Below are positions 17,063 through 24,629 of a stretch of DNA of 64,000 nucleotides, in pieces. Positions within the stretch are counted from its first letter, which is position 1. Every line of letters starts with the position of its first letter. Under the pieces are notes generated by a model that was not told where the DNA came from, did no database searches, and was given only the letters and a program-made list of their open reading frames with translations. The stretch is from assembly GCF_000016125.1 (NCBI RefSeq), contig NC_009135.1, forward strand, positions 1,240,001-1,304,000, given 5' to 3'. Source of the DNA: Methanococcus maripaludis C5. Lineage in GTDB: Archaea; AGJL01; Methanococci; Methanococcales; Methanococcaceae. The translations under genes were made by a program, and so were the position numbers.

Positions 17063-18492
17063 TTTTTCGCCACTAACATCTTTTTAAATATATCTATATC
17101 AGTATTGTCAAAAACCCGGAATATGATGCCAAATGCATAACATAACATAAATGCGAACAAAGCCAATCCAGATATCTGAAATTTATTAATTGCCAACACA
17201 TATGCAAACACTGAAAATATTGTTATATATATTAGATTCAAAAACCAGCCATAATCTTTTATTTTTTCATTTAGATGATTTTTCAGATATAAAAACATTG
17301 CTAAAAATCCCAAAAATTCTGTCATTAACGTCGTCATGCTTGCTCCGACGTATCCGTATGTAGGTATTATCATAAAGTTCAATACTATATTTAAAATTGC
17401 ACTAAATGCAGTTATTTTTGTATAAATTAGAGGTTTATTTATTGAATTTAATGTGTATAACGTTGAATGGGCTAAAAAAGAAAATGCAGTTGCCCAAATG
17501 AGTATTTTTAATGCTATTGCTGAACCCATAAATTCATTGCCGTAAATTAAGGAAATAATATTTTCTGAAAATAAAGTAGTCAAACTACCCATAAAAACAC
17601 CCAATATTGCAAAATACTTTAACGAACGCCCATAAATAAGTTTTACAGCACCAGAATCCCTATATTTTTTTGACAATATTGGATACATTGTTGAAAAATA
17701 AACTGAAGGAATAAACAACAGCACATAAACAAGTCGGTATGCAGCACTATATAATCCAACAGAAGATTCGTCGATAAAATAAGAAATCATTATAGAATCC
17801 ATCCAAAAATAAATCGTAACAAATATCCCACTAAGTGCAAAAGGCCATGCGTTTTTTAAAAAGTCTTTCCAAAATGAAAAATCGGCAAAAAAATTAATTT
17901 TTGTAAAATTTAAATTAGTTATTACCATATTGTATATGAAAACAAAAATGTTTGAAAATAGGTAGGCATATGCGAAATAATACATCGGTGCATTACAATA
18001 TACTCCAACCATTGTGGATAGGAATATTAAAAAACTATTTATTAATCCACCAACTCCAAAATATGCCATTTTTTCGTGTGCTTGGTATATTGAATAAAAA
18101 ATATTATTATACGCCGAAAAAATAGTGTAAATAAATAATATGTATATGACATAGGTTGTTTCTTTAGGATACCCCATTATATTTGTCATACCTAATATTA
18201 ATAAAAAGGTAAAAATTGATAAAATAAGTTTGATGGCGATGCTATTTCCCAAATATTTTTCAGTTAAAGATGTATCTCTTGCAACTTCACGGATCGTTAA
18301 AGAATATGTACCCATATCTAAAAAAACACTAAACATTCCGGTAAGAGCTAAAGCAAAAGATATAATCCCAAAACTTTCGGTGCCCAGATATCGAGCCATA
18401 TATATCGTGTATAAAAATCCAAATGTCTTTGAGATAACATTTGAAAAAAATAGTATTTTTGTATTTCTAAATATTCTTTTTACAAGCGTCAT
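17059..18492 (-). CDS. Polysaccharide/oligosaccharide flippase (Wzx/RfbX-like)
   Basis: This 477-residue MATE/MVF-type transporter has about 12-14 transmembrane helices. It begins LVKRIFRNTKILFFSNVISK with the early MARYLGTESFGIISFALAL segment typical of the family, and ends with a short cytoplasmic tail. It would flip a lipid-linked glycan from the inner to the outer face of the membrane. It sits between the nucleotide-sugar dehydrogenase (40 bases upstream) and the GT2 gene (4-base overlap). Confidence 0.9.
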   Translation of the reverse strand: MTLVKRIFRNTKILFFSNVISKTFGFLYTIYMARYLGTESFGIISFALALTGMFSVFLDMGTYSLTIREVARDTSLTEKYLGNSIAIKLILSIFTFLLILGMTNIMGYPKETTYVIYILFIYTIFSAYNNIFYSIYQAHEKMAYFGVGGLINSFLIFLSTMVGVYCNAPMYYFAYAYLFSNIFVFIYNMVITNLNFTKINFFADFSFWKDFLKNAWPFALSGIFVTIYFWMDSIMISYFIDESSVGLYSAAYRLVYVLLFIPSVYFSTMYPILSKKYRDSGAVKLIYGRSLKYFAILGVFMGSLTTLFSENIISLIYGNEFMGSAIALKILIWATAFSFLAHSTLYTLNSINKPLIYTKITAFSAILNIVLNFMIIPTYGYVGASMTTLMTEFLGFLAMFLYLKNHLNEKIKDYGWFLNLIYITIFSVFAYVLAINKFQISGLALFAFMLCYAFGIIFRVFDNTDIDIFKKMLVAKK

Positions 18493-18532
18493 TTTATCAG
18501 TTTAATATTGGTAGTCTCAACTGCAGATTATA

Positions 18533-19846
18533 CTATAATCTCCAATAGTTAAATTTACCATTTACTTCTTTTTTATCGAATACTCCCTTTATATCAATAA
18601 ATACCGGATTATCTATTCCCCCAGTATAAAATTCATTCATTTTATCGATATTTATTTTCAAATATTCTTTGTGAGGCACTGCAAAAATTATGGCATCCAC
18701 ATTAGTTACGTCATCCAAATTAGTCAATTCTATTGAATACTCCCTTTTTGCTTCTTCAAAATCTGCTAAAGGATCCACAACCAAAATTTCTAATCCATAT
18801 TCGTTTAATTCGTGGATTAAATCTGCAACTTTGCTATTTCTCAGATCTGGAACATTTTCTTTAAACGTTAAACCCAAAACCAGAACTTTTGCACCTTTTA
18901 TTCTAACGCCTGATTCTATCATTTTTTTAACAGTTTTTTCTGCAATAAATTTACTCATTCTATCGTTAATTCGCCTTCCCGAAAGTATCAATTGCGAGGT
19001 GTGACCCACTTCTTCAGATTTATATGTTAGATAATAGGGATCTACACCGATACAGTGGCCGCCAACAAGTCCCGGTTGGAAGTTTAAAAAATTCCATTTT
19101 GTTCCTGCGGCCTCTAGAACCTCTTTCGTATCGATCCCCATTTTATCAAATATCATTGAAAGTTCGTTTACAAAAGCAATATTTACATCTCTTTGAGCAT
19201 TTTCAATTACTTTTGCAGCTTCTGCAACTTTTATCGATGTTGCCCGATGTACTCCTGCATCGATAATACTTCTATAAACATCTGCAACTACGTTCAAACA
19301 GTCTTCATCCTGGCCTGCAACAATTTTTACTATGGTTTCCAAAGTATTTTTTCGATCCCCCGGATTTATCCTTTCAGGAGAATAACCAACTTTAAAATCA
19401 CGTCCACATATCAATCCAGATTCTTTTTCAAGTATCGGTACACATATCTCTTCAGTAACTCCAGGATAAACCGTTGATTCATAAACTACAATAGAACCTT
19501 TTGTAAGATTCCTACCCAAAATCGTGCTTGCGCCCTCGATAGGGGTCAAGTTTGGAATATTATTTTTACCCACAGGAGTTGGAACTGCCACAATATGGAA
19601 TTTAGCATCTTTCAAATCAGACTCATTTGACGTGAATTTTATATTTTTTAAATTAGATAGTTTCTCATTTCCCACTTCATTTGTAAGATCTATTCCTTCC
19701 AAATATTTCTTTATTTTTTCAGAATTAACATCAAAACCTATTACATTAATTCCTTTTTCAGCAAATGCCACTGCTAGGGGAAGCCCCACATATCCAAGGC
19801 CAGTTATTGAGATTTTTTTTTGATTTGACAATAATTCTTGAATCAT
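18533..19846 (-). CDS. UDP-N-acetylhexosamine/UDP-sugar 6-dehydrogenase (TviB/WbpO-like)
   Basis: This 437-residue NAD-dependent enzyme oxidises a nucleotide sugar twice at C6 to a uronic acid. The NAD loop is ITGLGYVGLPLAVAFAEKG (about residues 14-32). The central domain includes YSPERINPGD, and the catalytic cysteine lies in GLVGGHCIGVDPYYLTYKSE near residue 270. That last block resembles the Vi-antigen TviB / WbpO group acting on UDP-HexNAc more than UDP-glucose dehydrogenases. The start is ATG after GGGGTGT and overlaps the rfbD stop by 4 bases. It would supply an acidic sugar to the glycan. Confidence 0.88.
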   Translation of the reverse strand: MIQELLSNQKKISITGLGYVGLPLAVAFAEKGINVIGFDVNSEKIKKYLEGIDLTNEVGNEKLSNLKNIKFTSNESDLKDAKFHIVAVPTPVGKNNIPNLTPIEGASTILGRNLTKGSIVVYESTVYPGVTEEICVPILEKESGLICGRDFKVGYSPERINPGDRKNTLETIVKIVAGQDEDCLNVVADVYRSIIDAGVHRATSIKVAEAAKVIENAQRDVNIAFVNELSMIFDKMGIDTKEVLEAAGTKWNFLNFQPGLVGGHCIGVDPYYLTYKSEEVGHTSQLILSGRRINDRMSKFIAEKTVKKMIESGVRIKGAKVLVLGLTFKENVPDLRNSKVADLIHELNEYGLEILVVDPLADFEEAKREYSIELTNLDDVTNVDAIIFAVPHKEYLKINIDKMNEFYTGGIDNPVFIDIKGVFDKKEVNGKFNYWRL

Positions 19847-20673
19847 TGTACACCCCTTAAATTGCTAATTAAACTAGTATCTTTAGGACGTTTTGCAACC
19901 CAATTAAGTTCAGAACTTTTAACTGGACTTATTAATTTACTATTTAAATTATAATCTTCTGAAATTTTTAATGCAAATTCATATCTACTTAATTTTTCAG
20001 ATCCTCCAAAATGGAGTATACCCGATAAATCGTTTTGCTGAATTTTTATCATAATCTCTGATAAATTGTTCAAATTTGTTGAGGTATTGTACTGGTCTGT
20101 AATAACATTTATTGGTTTTTCATATTTTAAATTTTCTAAAACCCATGTGAAAAAGTTTAATTTTACTGGACTAAATCCATAAGGAGTAGATATTCTAACT
20201 ATTGACTTATTTTCATAGTCCATTTCATTTAAAATCCGTTCTCCCTCAGCTTTTGTAAATCCGTAGTAGTTTATCGGATTTATGACATCTGTTTCAACAT
20301 AATTTCCATCCTCACCATCAAAAACGTAGTCTGTTGAAATATGGCATAATGTTGAACCGGTACTTTTACATGCTTTTCCGATATATCCTACGGAAATTGC
20401 ATTGGCCTTATAAGCTAATTCCTTTTCTTTTTCGCAAAAATCCACATTGGTCATTGCAGCAGTATTTATCACAAAATCTGGATTTATATCCTGTATTACT
20501 TTCTGAACTTTTTGTTCATTTGTAACATCCACTAGGCGTTTATCTAAAACCCCCTTGAAAAATCCGCTTTCACTTCTTGAAGCTATTGAAATTTTATACT
20601 CTCCTGTTTCAAAATATTTCTTAACAATTTCATAGCCAACCATTCCAAGACCGATTACTAGAACTTTTTCCAA
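19843..20673 (-). CDS. rfbD: dTDP-4-dehydrorhamnose reductase
   Basis: This 276-residue SDR enzyme reduces dTDP-4-keto-L-rhamnose to dTDP-L-rhamnose, the last step of that pathway. It shows an N-terminal VLVIGLGMVGYEIVKKYFE loop, PDFVINTAAMTNVDFCE, STDYVFDGEDGNYVETD and the active-site YYGFTKAEGE. It is slightly divergent from bacterial RfbD, but its place directly after rfbB settles the assignment. Confidence 0.9.
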   Translation of the reverse strand: MEKVLVIGLGMVGYEIVKKYFETGEYKISIASRSESGFFKGVLDKRLVDVTNEQKVQKVIQDINPDFVINTAAMTNVDFCEKEKELAYKANAISVGYIGKACKSTGSTLCHISTDYVFDGEDGNYVETDVINPINYYGFTKAEGERILNEMDYENKSIVRISTPYGFSPVKLNFFTWVLENLKYEKPINVITDQYNTSTNLNNLSEIMIKIQQNDLSGILHFGGSEKLSRYEFALKISEDYNLNSKLISPVKSSELNWVAKRPKDTSLISNLRGVQ

Positions 20674-20681
20674 AATAACAC

Positions 20682-21605
20682 CTAATATCTACCTAAATAC
20701 CAATTTATCGTGAATTTTAATGCTTTTTCGAACCCCCATTTTGGAGTCCAACCTAAATCTCTCATTTTAGTAGAGTCTAATGCATACCTTCGATCATGCC
20801 CTGGCCTATCAGTTACAAATTCAATCAAACTTTCAGGTTTATCTAATTCGTTTAATATAAATTTCACAATTTCCAAATTCGTTTTTTCGTAGCCTGAACC
20901 AATATTATAAACTTCACCATAATTTCCTTTATTGAATACAGTATCTATTCCCGTGCAGTGATCTTCAACATATATCCAATCACGAACATTTAATCCGTCG
21001 CCATATATTGGCAATTTTTCATTCCGGATTGCTTTTTTAATTAATACAGGAATTAATTTTTCAGGATATTGGTATGGGCCAAAATTATTTCCGCAATGTG
21101 TTATAAATGTGTTTAATCCATAGGTCTTATGGTACGCATTTACGAGAAGATCACTTCCTGCTTTTGTTGCGGAATATGGTGAAGATGGGTCTAATCTATC
21201 CTCTTCTTTGAAAAATCCGTTTTCAGTTGAACCATATACCTCATCTGTTGAAACGTGCAAGAATTTATCAATTCCAAATTTTCTAGCATATTCTAACAAA
21301 GTATATGTTCCAAAAATATTTGTTTTAACAAAATTTTCAGGATTTTTTATTGAATTATCAACGTGACTTTCTGCAGCAAAATGAATTATTGAATCAACAT
21401 CTTTCATTGCTTTTGAAACATCTTCTTCTGAACAAATGTCTCCCTGAATAAATTCTATCTTTCCTGAAATATCGGATAAATTCTCAAGATTTCCCGCATA
21501 AGTTAATTTATCCAACACCATTATTTCATAATCATAGTTTTGAACCATGTATCTAACAAAGTTACAACCTATAAATCCTGCACCGCCAGTAACTAAAATT
21601 TTCAT
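20682..21605 (-). CDS. rfbB: dTDP-glucose 4,6-dehydratase
   Basis: This 307-residue extended-SDR enzyme makes dTDP-4-keto-6-deoxyglucose. It shows ILVTGGAGFIGCNFVRYM at the N-terminus, HFAAESHVDNSI, STDEVYGS, and catalytic YSATKAGSDLL. The C-terminal half has the family GDGLNVRDWIYVEDHC. Length is a little short compared with bacterial RfbB (about 340-360) but all core motifs are present. It is separated from rfbA by 8 bases and from rfbD by 8 bases, so this is one operon. Confidence 0.95.
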   Translation of the reverse strand: MKILVTGGAGFIGCNFVRYMVQNYDYEIMVLDKLTYAGNLENLSDISGKIEFIQGDICSEEDVSKAMKDVDSIIHFAAESHVDNSIKNPENFVKTNIFGTYTLLEYARKFGIDKFLHVSTDEVYGSTENGFFKEEDRLDPSSPYSATKAGSDLLVNAYHKTYGLNTFITHCGNNFGPYQYPEKLIPVLIKKAIRNEKLPIYGDGLNVRDWIYVEDHCTGIDTVFNKGNYGEVYNIGSGYEKTNLEIVKFILNELDKPESLIEFVTDRPGHDRRYALDSTKMRDLGWTPKWGFEKALKFTINWYLGRY

Positions 21606-21613
21606 TAAAACAC

Positions 21614-22489
21614 CTACTCATTAGATATTCTTTCAAGATATTTGCCGTATTCCGTTTTTAATAGTGGTTTTGCTAGTTTTAAAAGCTGTTTCTTTGAAAT
21701 CCATTTGTTTTTATATGCAATTTCTTCGATACAACCAACCATTAAGCTCATCCTTTTTTCTATTGCGTGAATATAATTACTTGCATCTAAAAAGCTTTCA
21801 TGAGTTCCTGCATCGAACCAAGCAATTCCTCGGGGAAACAGTTCAACATCTAATTTATTTTTATCAAGATAAACATTGTTAACATCAGTTATCTCAAGTT
21901 CGCCCCTACCTGAAGGTTTAATTGATTTTGAGATATTTATCACGTCATTATCATAATAATAAAGACCTATTACGGCATAATTCGATGGCGGATTTTCTGG
22001 CTTTTCTATAACTTTTGTGACTTTTTTATTTTTATCAAACTCTAAAACACCATATCTATGTGGATCATTTACATATTGTCCAAAAACAATTGCTCCACCA
22101 TTATTTTCAATATTTTCATAAGATTTTTCCAAAATTCCCGTTAAACCACTGCCATAAACAATATTATCTCCTAAAATCAGACAAACGCTATCATCACCAA
22201 TAAATTCTTCCCCAATAATAAATGCCTCTGCAAGACCTTTGGGTTCCGCCTGTCCAGCATATGAAATATTGATTCCCAATTGATCCCCGTTTCCAAATAA
22301 TTTTTCATAGGCTGGTAACGCCTCGGGAGTTGAAATTATTAAAACTTCTTTAATTTTACTGAGCATTAAAACAGAAAGGGAATAATAAATCATTGGTTTA
22401 TTAAATAAAGGCATTAAATGTTTATTGCCTGCATAAGTCATTGGATAAAGCCTTGTTCCTGAACCGCCAGCTAAAATAATTCCTTTCAT
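21614..22489 (-). CDS. rfbA: Glucose-1-phosphate thymidylyltransferase
   Basis: This 291-residue enzyme condenses glucose-1-phosphate and dTTP to dTDP-glucose, the entry step of rhamnose synthesis. It shows IILAGGSGTRLYPMTYAGNK, CLILGDNIVYGSGL, the VIEKPENPPSNYAVIGLYYY block and RGELEITDVNNVYL, all diagnostic of RmlA/RfbA. Its start overlaps the stop of rfbC by one base. Confidence 0.96.
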   Translation of the reverse strand: MKGIILAGGSGTRLYPMTYAGNKHLMPLFNKPMIYYSLSVLMLSKIKEVLIISTPEALPAYEKLFGNGDQLGINISYAGQAEPKGLAEAFIIGEEFIGDDSVCLILGDNIVYGSGLTGILEKSYENIENNGGAIVFGQYVNDPHRYGVLEFDKNKKVTKVIEKPENPPSNYAVIGLYYYDNDVINISKSIKPSGRGELEITDVNNVYLDKNKLDVELFPRGIAWFDAGTHESFLDASNYIHAIEKRMSLMVGCIEEIAYKNKWISKKQLLKLAKPLLKTEYGKYLERISNE

Positions 22490-23052
22490 TATTCTTCACC
22501 ATACCTGAAATTTACATTTGAATCTACCAAATTTGGTAACAAAGAATCTTTTTCTGAAATTATTGGATCCACTACTGGCCAATCAATTCCAATTGTTTCA
22601 TCATTCCAAAGTATTCCTGCATCGCATCCTGGAACGTATTCTTCAGTGCATTTGTAAATTATTTCTGCTTCTGAACTTAAAACACAAAAACCGTGTGCGA
22701 ATCCATTTGGAATATATAACATTTTTTTGTTTTCTTCTGAAAGAATTTCCCCAACCCATTTTCCATATTTTGGAGAATTTCTTCGTAAATCAACTGCAAC
22801 GTCAAAAATTTCGCCTTTTATACACCGTACAAGTTTTCCCTGCGCTTTAGGATCATTCTGAAAATGTAGGCCCCTTAAAACCCCATATTTTGATTTTGAA
22901 TGATTATCTTGAACAAAATTTTCAGTTATGCCTGCATCAAAAAAGTCGCTGAATTTATACGTTTCTAGAAAAAATCCTCTTTCGTCAGGAAAAACTTTTG
23001 GTTCAATTAAAATTACTTCGGGAATTTTTAAATTTTTAAATATAAATGGCAA
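22489..23052 (-). CDS. rfbC: dTDP-4-dehydrorhamnose 3,5-epimerase
   Basis: This 187-residue cupin epimerase converts dTDP-4-keto-6-deoxyglucose to the L-rhamno form. It shows FPDERGFFLETYK, the catalytic histidine region VLRGLHFQNDPKAQGKLVRC, GEIFDVAVDLRRNSP and the FAHGFCVLSSEAEIIYKCTE block. It starts with TTG (LPFIFKNLKIPEV), placed by GGTGAAATA directly before it. It is the first gene of the seven-gene minus-strand glycan operon (rfbC-A-B-D, dehydrogenase, flippase, GT2). Confidence 0.95.
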   Translation of the reverse strand: MPFIFKNLKIPEVILIEPKVFPDERGFFLETYKFSDFFDAGITENFVQDNHSKSKYGVLRGLHFQNDPKAQGKLVRCIKGEIFDVAVDLRRNSPKYGKWVGEILSEENKKMLYIPNGFAHGFCVLSSEAEIIYKCTEEYVPGCDAGILWNDETIGIDWPVVDPIISEKDSLLPNLVDSNVNFRYGEE

Positions 23053-23089
23053 TATTTCACCAGAAATTTTTTAGATAGATATATCGTAT

Positions 23090-23102
23090 AACCATTTATA
23101 TT
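23090..23102 (-). promoter_or_regulatory. Promoter of the rfb/flippase operon
   Basis: On the minus strand the sequence CAATATAAATGGT gives a TATA box about 40-45 bases before the TTG start of rfbC. It is in the 82-base gap after the upstream surface-protein gene, the only sizeable gap on that strand before a run of seven closely packed genes. Confidence 0.45.
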
Positions 23103-23134
23103 GTTGACGATTAGAGTATAAAAAAAGTAAAAAA

Positions 23135-24577
23135 TTAAATTCTACTAAATATTGCATTGATAATTATTTTAACTGCATTTAAAACGCTTTTAATGGTATC
23201 AATGAATGAATCTTTTTCTTCAGTCGTGGTTTCAGTTACCTTAACTGCATAATACCCCGATTTTGTCACGTCTAACTTTAAAGTATTATCCTCTACATTA
23301 TAAGGTACATTAATCCATCCCTTTTTCGAATCATAATATATAACTTTTAAATTACCTGAAACATCAGATAATTCGATTTCTAAACTTAATGGATCGCTAA
23401 ACTCTGTATTTTCAGGATATATTACATAAGAAAGCGCAGTTTCAGGGATTTGAATTTCTTCTATTTTTATATCCCCATTTGTACTTATTTCAGTACCATC
23501 ATTTACAGTAAGAAGTGCATTTCCTGCGTTCAATATCATTGTACCCTGAACAATGTTTAATTCGACATTTTCTTCAGAAATGGTGCTTTCAGAACATCCT
23601 GAAGTTTCAGTTGATTCTTGTACATTTGAAACTTCTGAAGTTTCAGAGGAAATCTCTTCCGAAGGCTTTGAATATGTCAGATATAATATTTTTATATTTT
23701 TATTGTCGTATTCATCTTCTGAAACTAATTTTAATTCGTTTTTACCATTCAAAAGTTCAAAAGATCCAGTATAATGATCCCCAGCATTCTCGTAATCCAA
23801 CTCATTGTTATTCAAATATATAAAAAATTCAAATTCTGAATCATCTGTTACATCAACATCGAAATCTAACGATTTTGTAGAATATTCTGAATTTGAAGGC
23901 GCAAGAACCTTTATCACAGGTGGGCTTTTATCCTCGGTGGTCGTATTTGTTGTAGTTGTATTATCCGTATTAGTTGTAGCAGACGTAACTACTGGTGCAG
24001 GCGTTGAACCGGTAATCGTTACTTCTTTTGAAACTCCGCCAATATTCAAATAAATCGTCGTACCTTCATCAATTGCATCAGTATTGTAATGATATTCAAA
24101 ATCCCCATTTTCATCTGCATTAATTACTGTAGAAGCATAAATTTTAAGAATAACGGGCTTTGAATCATCCTTTATTTTACCCCCAATTTTTATATCATAA
24201 GTCCCTTCAGGAACATTTGATTTAGATACTGCTGCATTTCCCGAATAATCAGGAGTTCCACTTATGGTAACCCAAAAACCCATCTTTATACTTACATCTA
24301 AACTTTCAACATTTTCAGCAGTTACTTTGAAACCATTTGGTGTCTGAGGAATTTCTACCCCATAGAGTAAAGTTCCATAATATGGTTGACTAATTATCGG
24401 ATTTATTTCAAACCAAGCACTGCAGGACACTTCCTCATTAGGATTTGATTTTCCTGACAAAATTATAGTATCCCCAACTTCAGGAGTTTCTGGTGATAAA
24501 GTAACCTCAGAAACTGCAAAACTCGGAGAAATTAATATTAAAATTGAAAAAAAAAGTAAGACCATTTTTTTAATCAT
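23135..24577 (-). CDS. Secreted surface protein with Ig-like domains
   Basis: This 480-residue protein begins with a Sec signal peptide (KKMVLLFFSILILISPSFA, cut near residue 21). A beta-rich N-terminal half follows, then a Thr/Asn-rich linker near residues 198-217 (TNTDNTTTTNTTTEDK) with several possible N-glycosylation sequons. After that come an Ig/Y_Y_Y-like domain (about 218-305), a Ser/Glu-rich segment, and a second beta domain ending YYAVKVTE. The final 25 residues (SFIDTIKSVLNAVKIIINAIF) form an amphipathic or hydrophobic helix that could anchor it. It is a cell-surface protein of unknown role, probably translated with the CWB2-type protein gene upstream (52 bases apart). Confidence 0.8.
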   Translation of the reverse strand: MIKKMVLLFFSILILISPSFAVSEVTLSPETPEVGDTIILSGKSNPNEEVSCSAWFEINPIISQPYYGTLLYGVEIPQTPNGFKVTAENVESLDVSIKMGFWVTISGTPDYSGNAAVSKSNVPEGTYDIKIGGKIKDDSKPVILKIYASTVINADENGDFEYHYNTDAIDEGTTIYLNIGGVSKEVTITGSTPAPVVTSATTNTDNTTTTNTTTEDKSPPVIKVLAPSNSEYSTKSLDFDVDVTDDSEFEFFIYLNNNELDYENAGDHYTGSFELLNGKNELKLVSEDEYDNKNIKILYLTYSKPSEEISSETSEVSNVQESTETSGCSESTISEENVELNIVQGTMILNAGNALLTVNDGTEISTNGDIKIEEIQIPETALSYVIYPENTEFSDPLSLEIELSDVSGNLKVIYYDSKKGWINVPYNVEDNTLKLDVTKSGYYAVKVTETTTEEKDSFIDTIKSVLNAVKIIINAIFSRI

Positions 24578-24629
24578 TTAAAATCACCAAAAAATACTAT
24601 AAAAAAAAGAAATATTTATAGATTATTAA

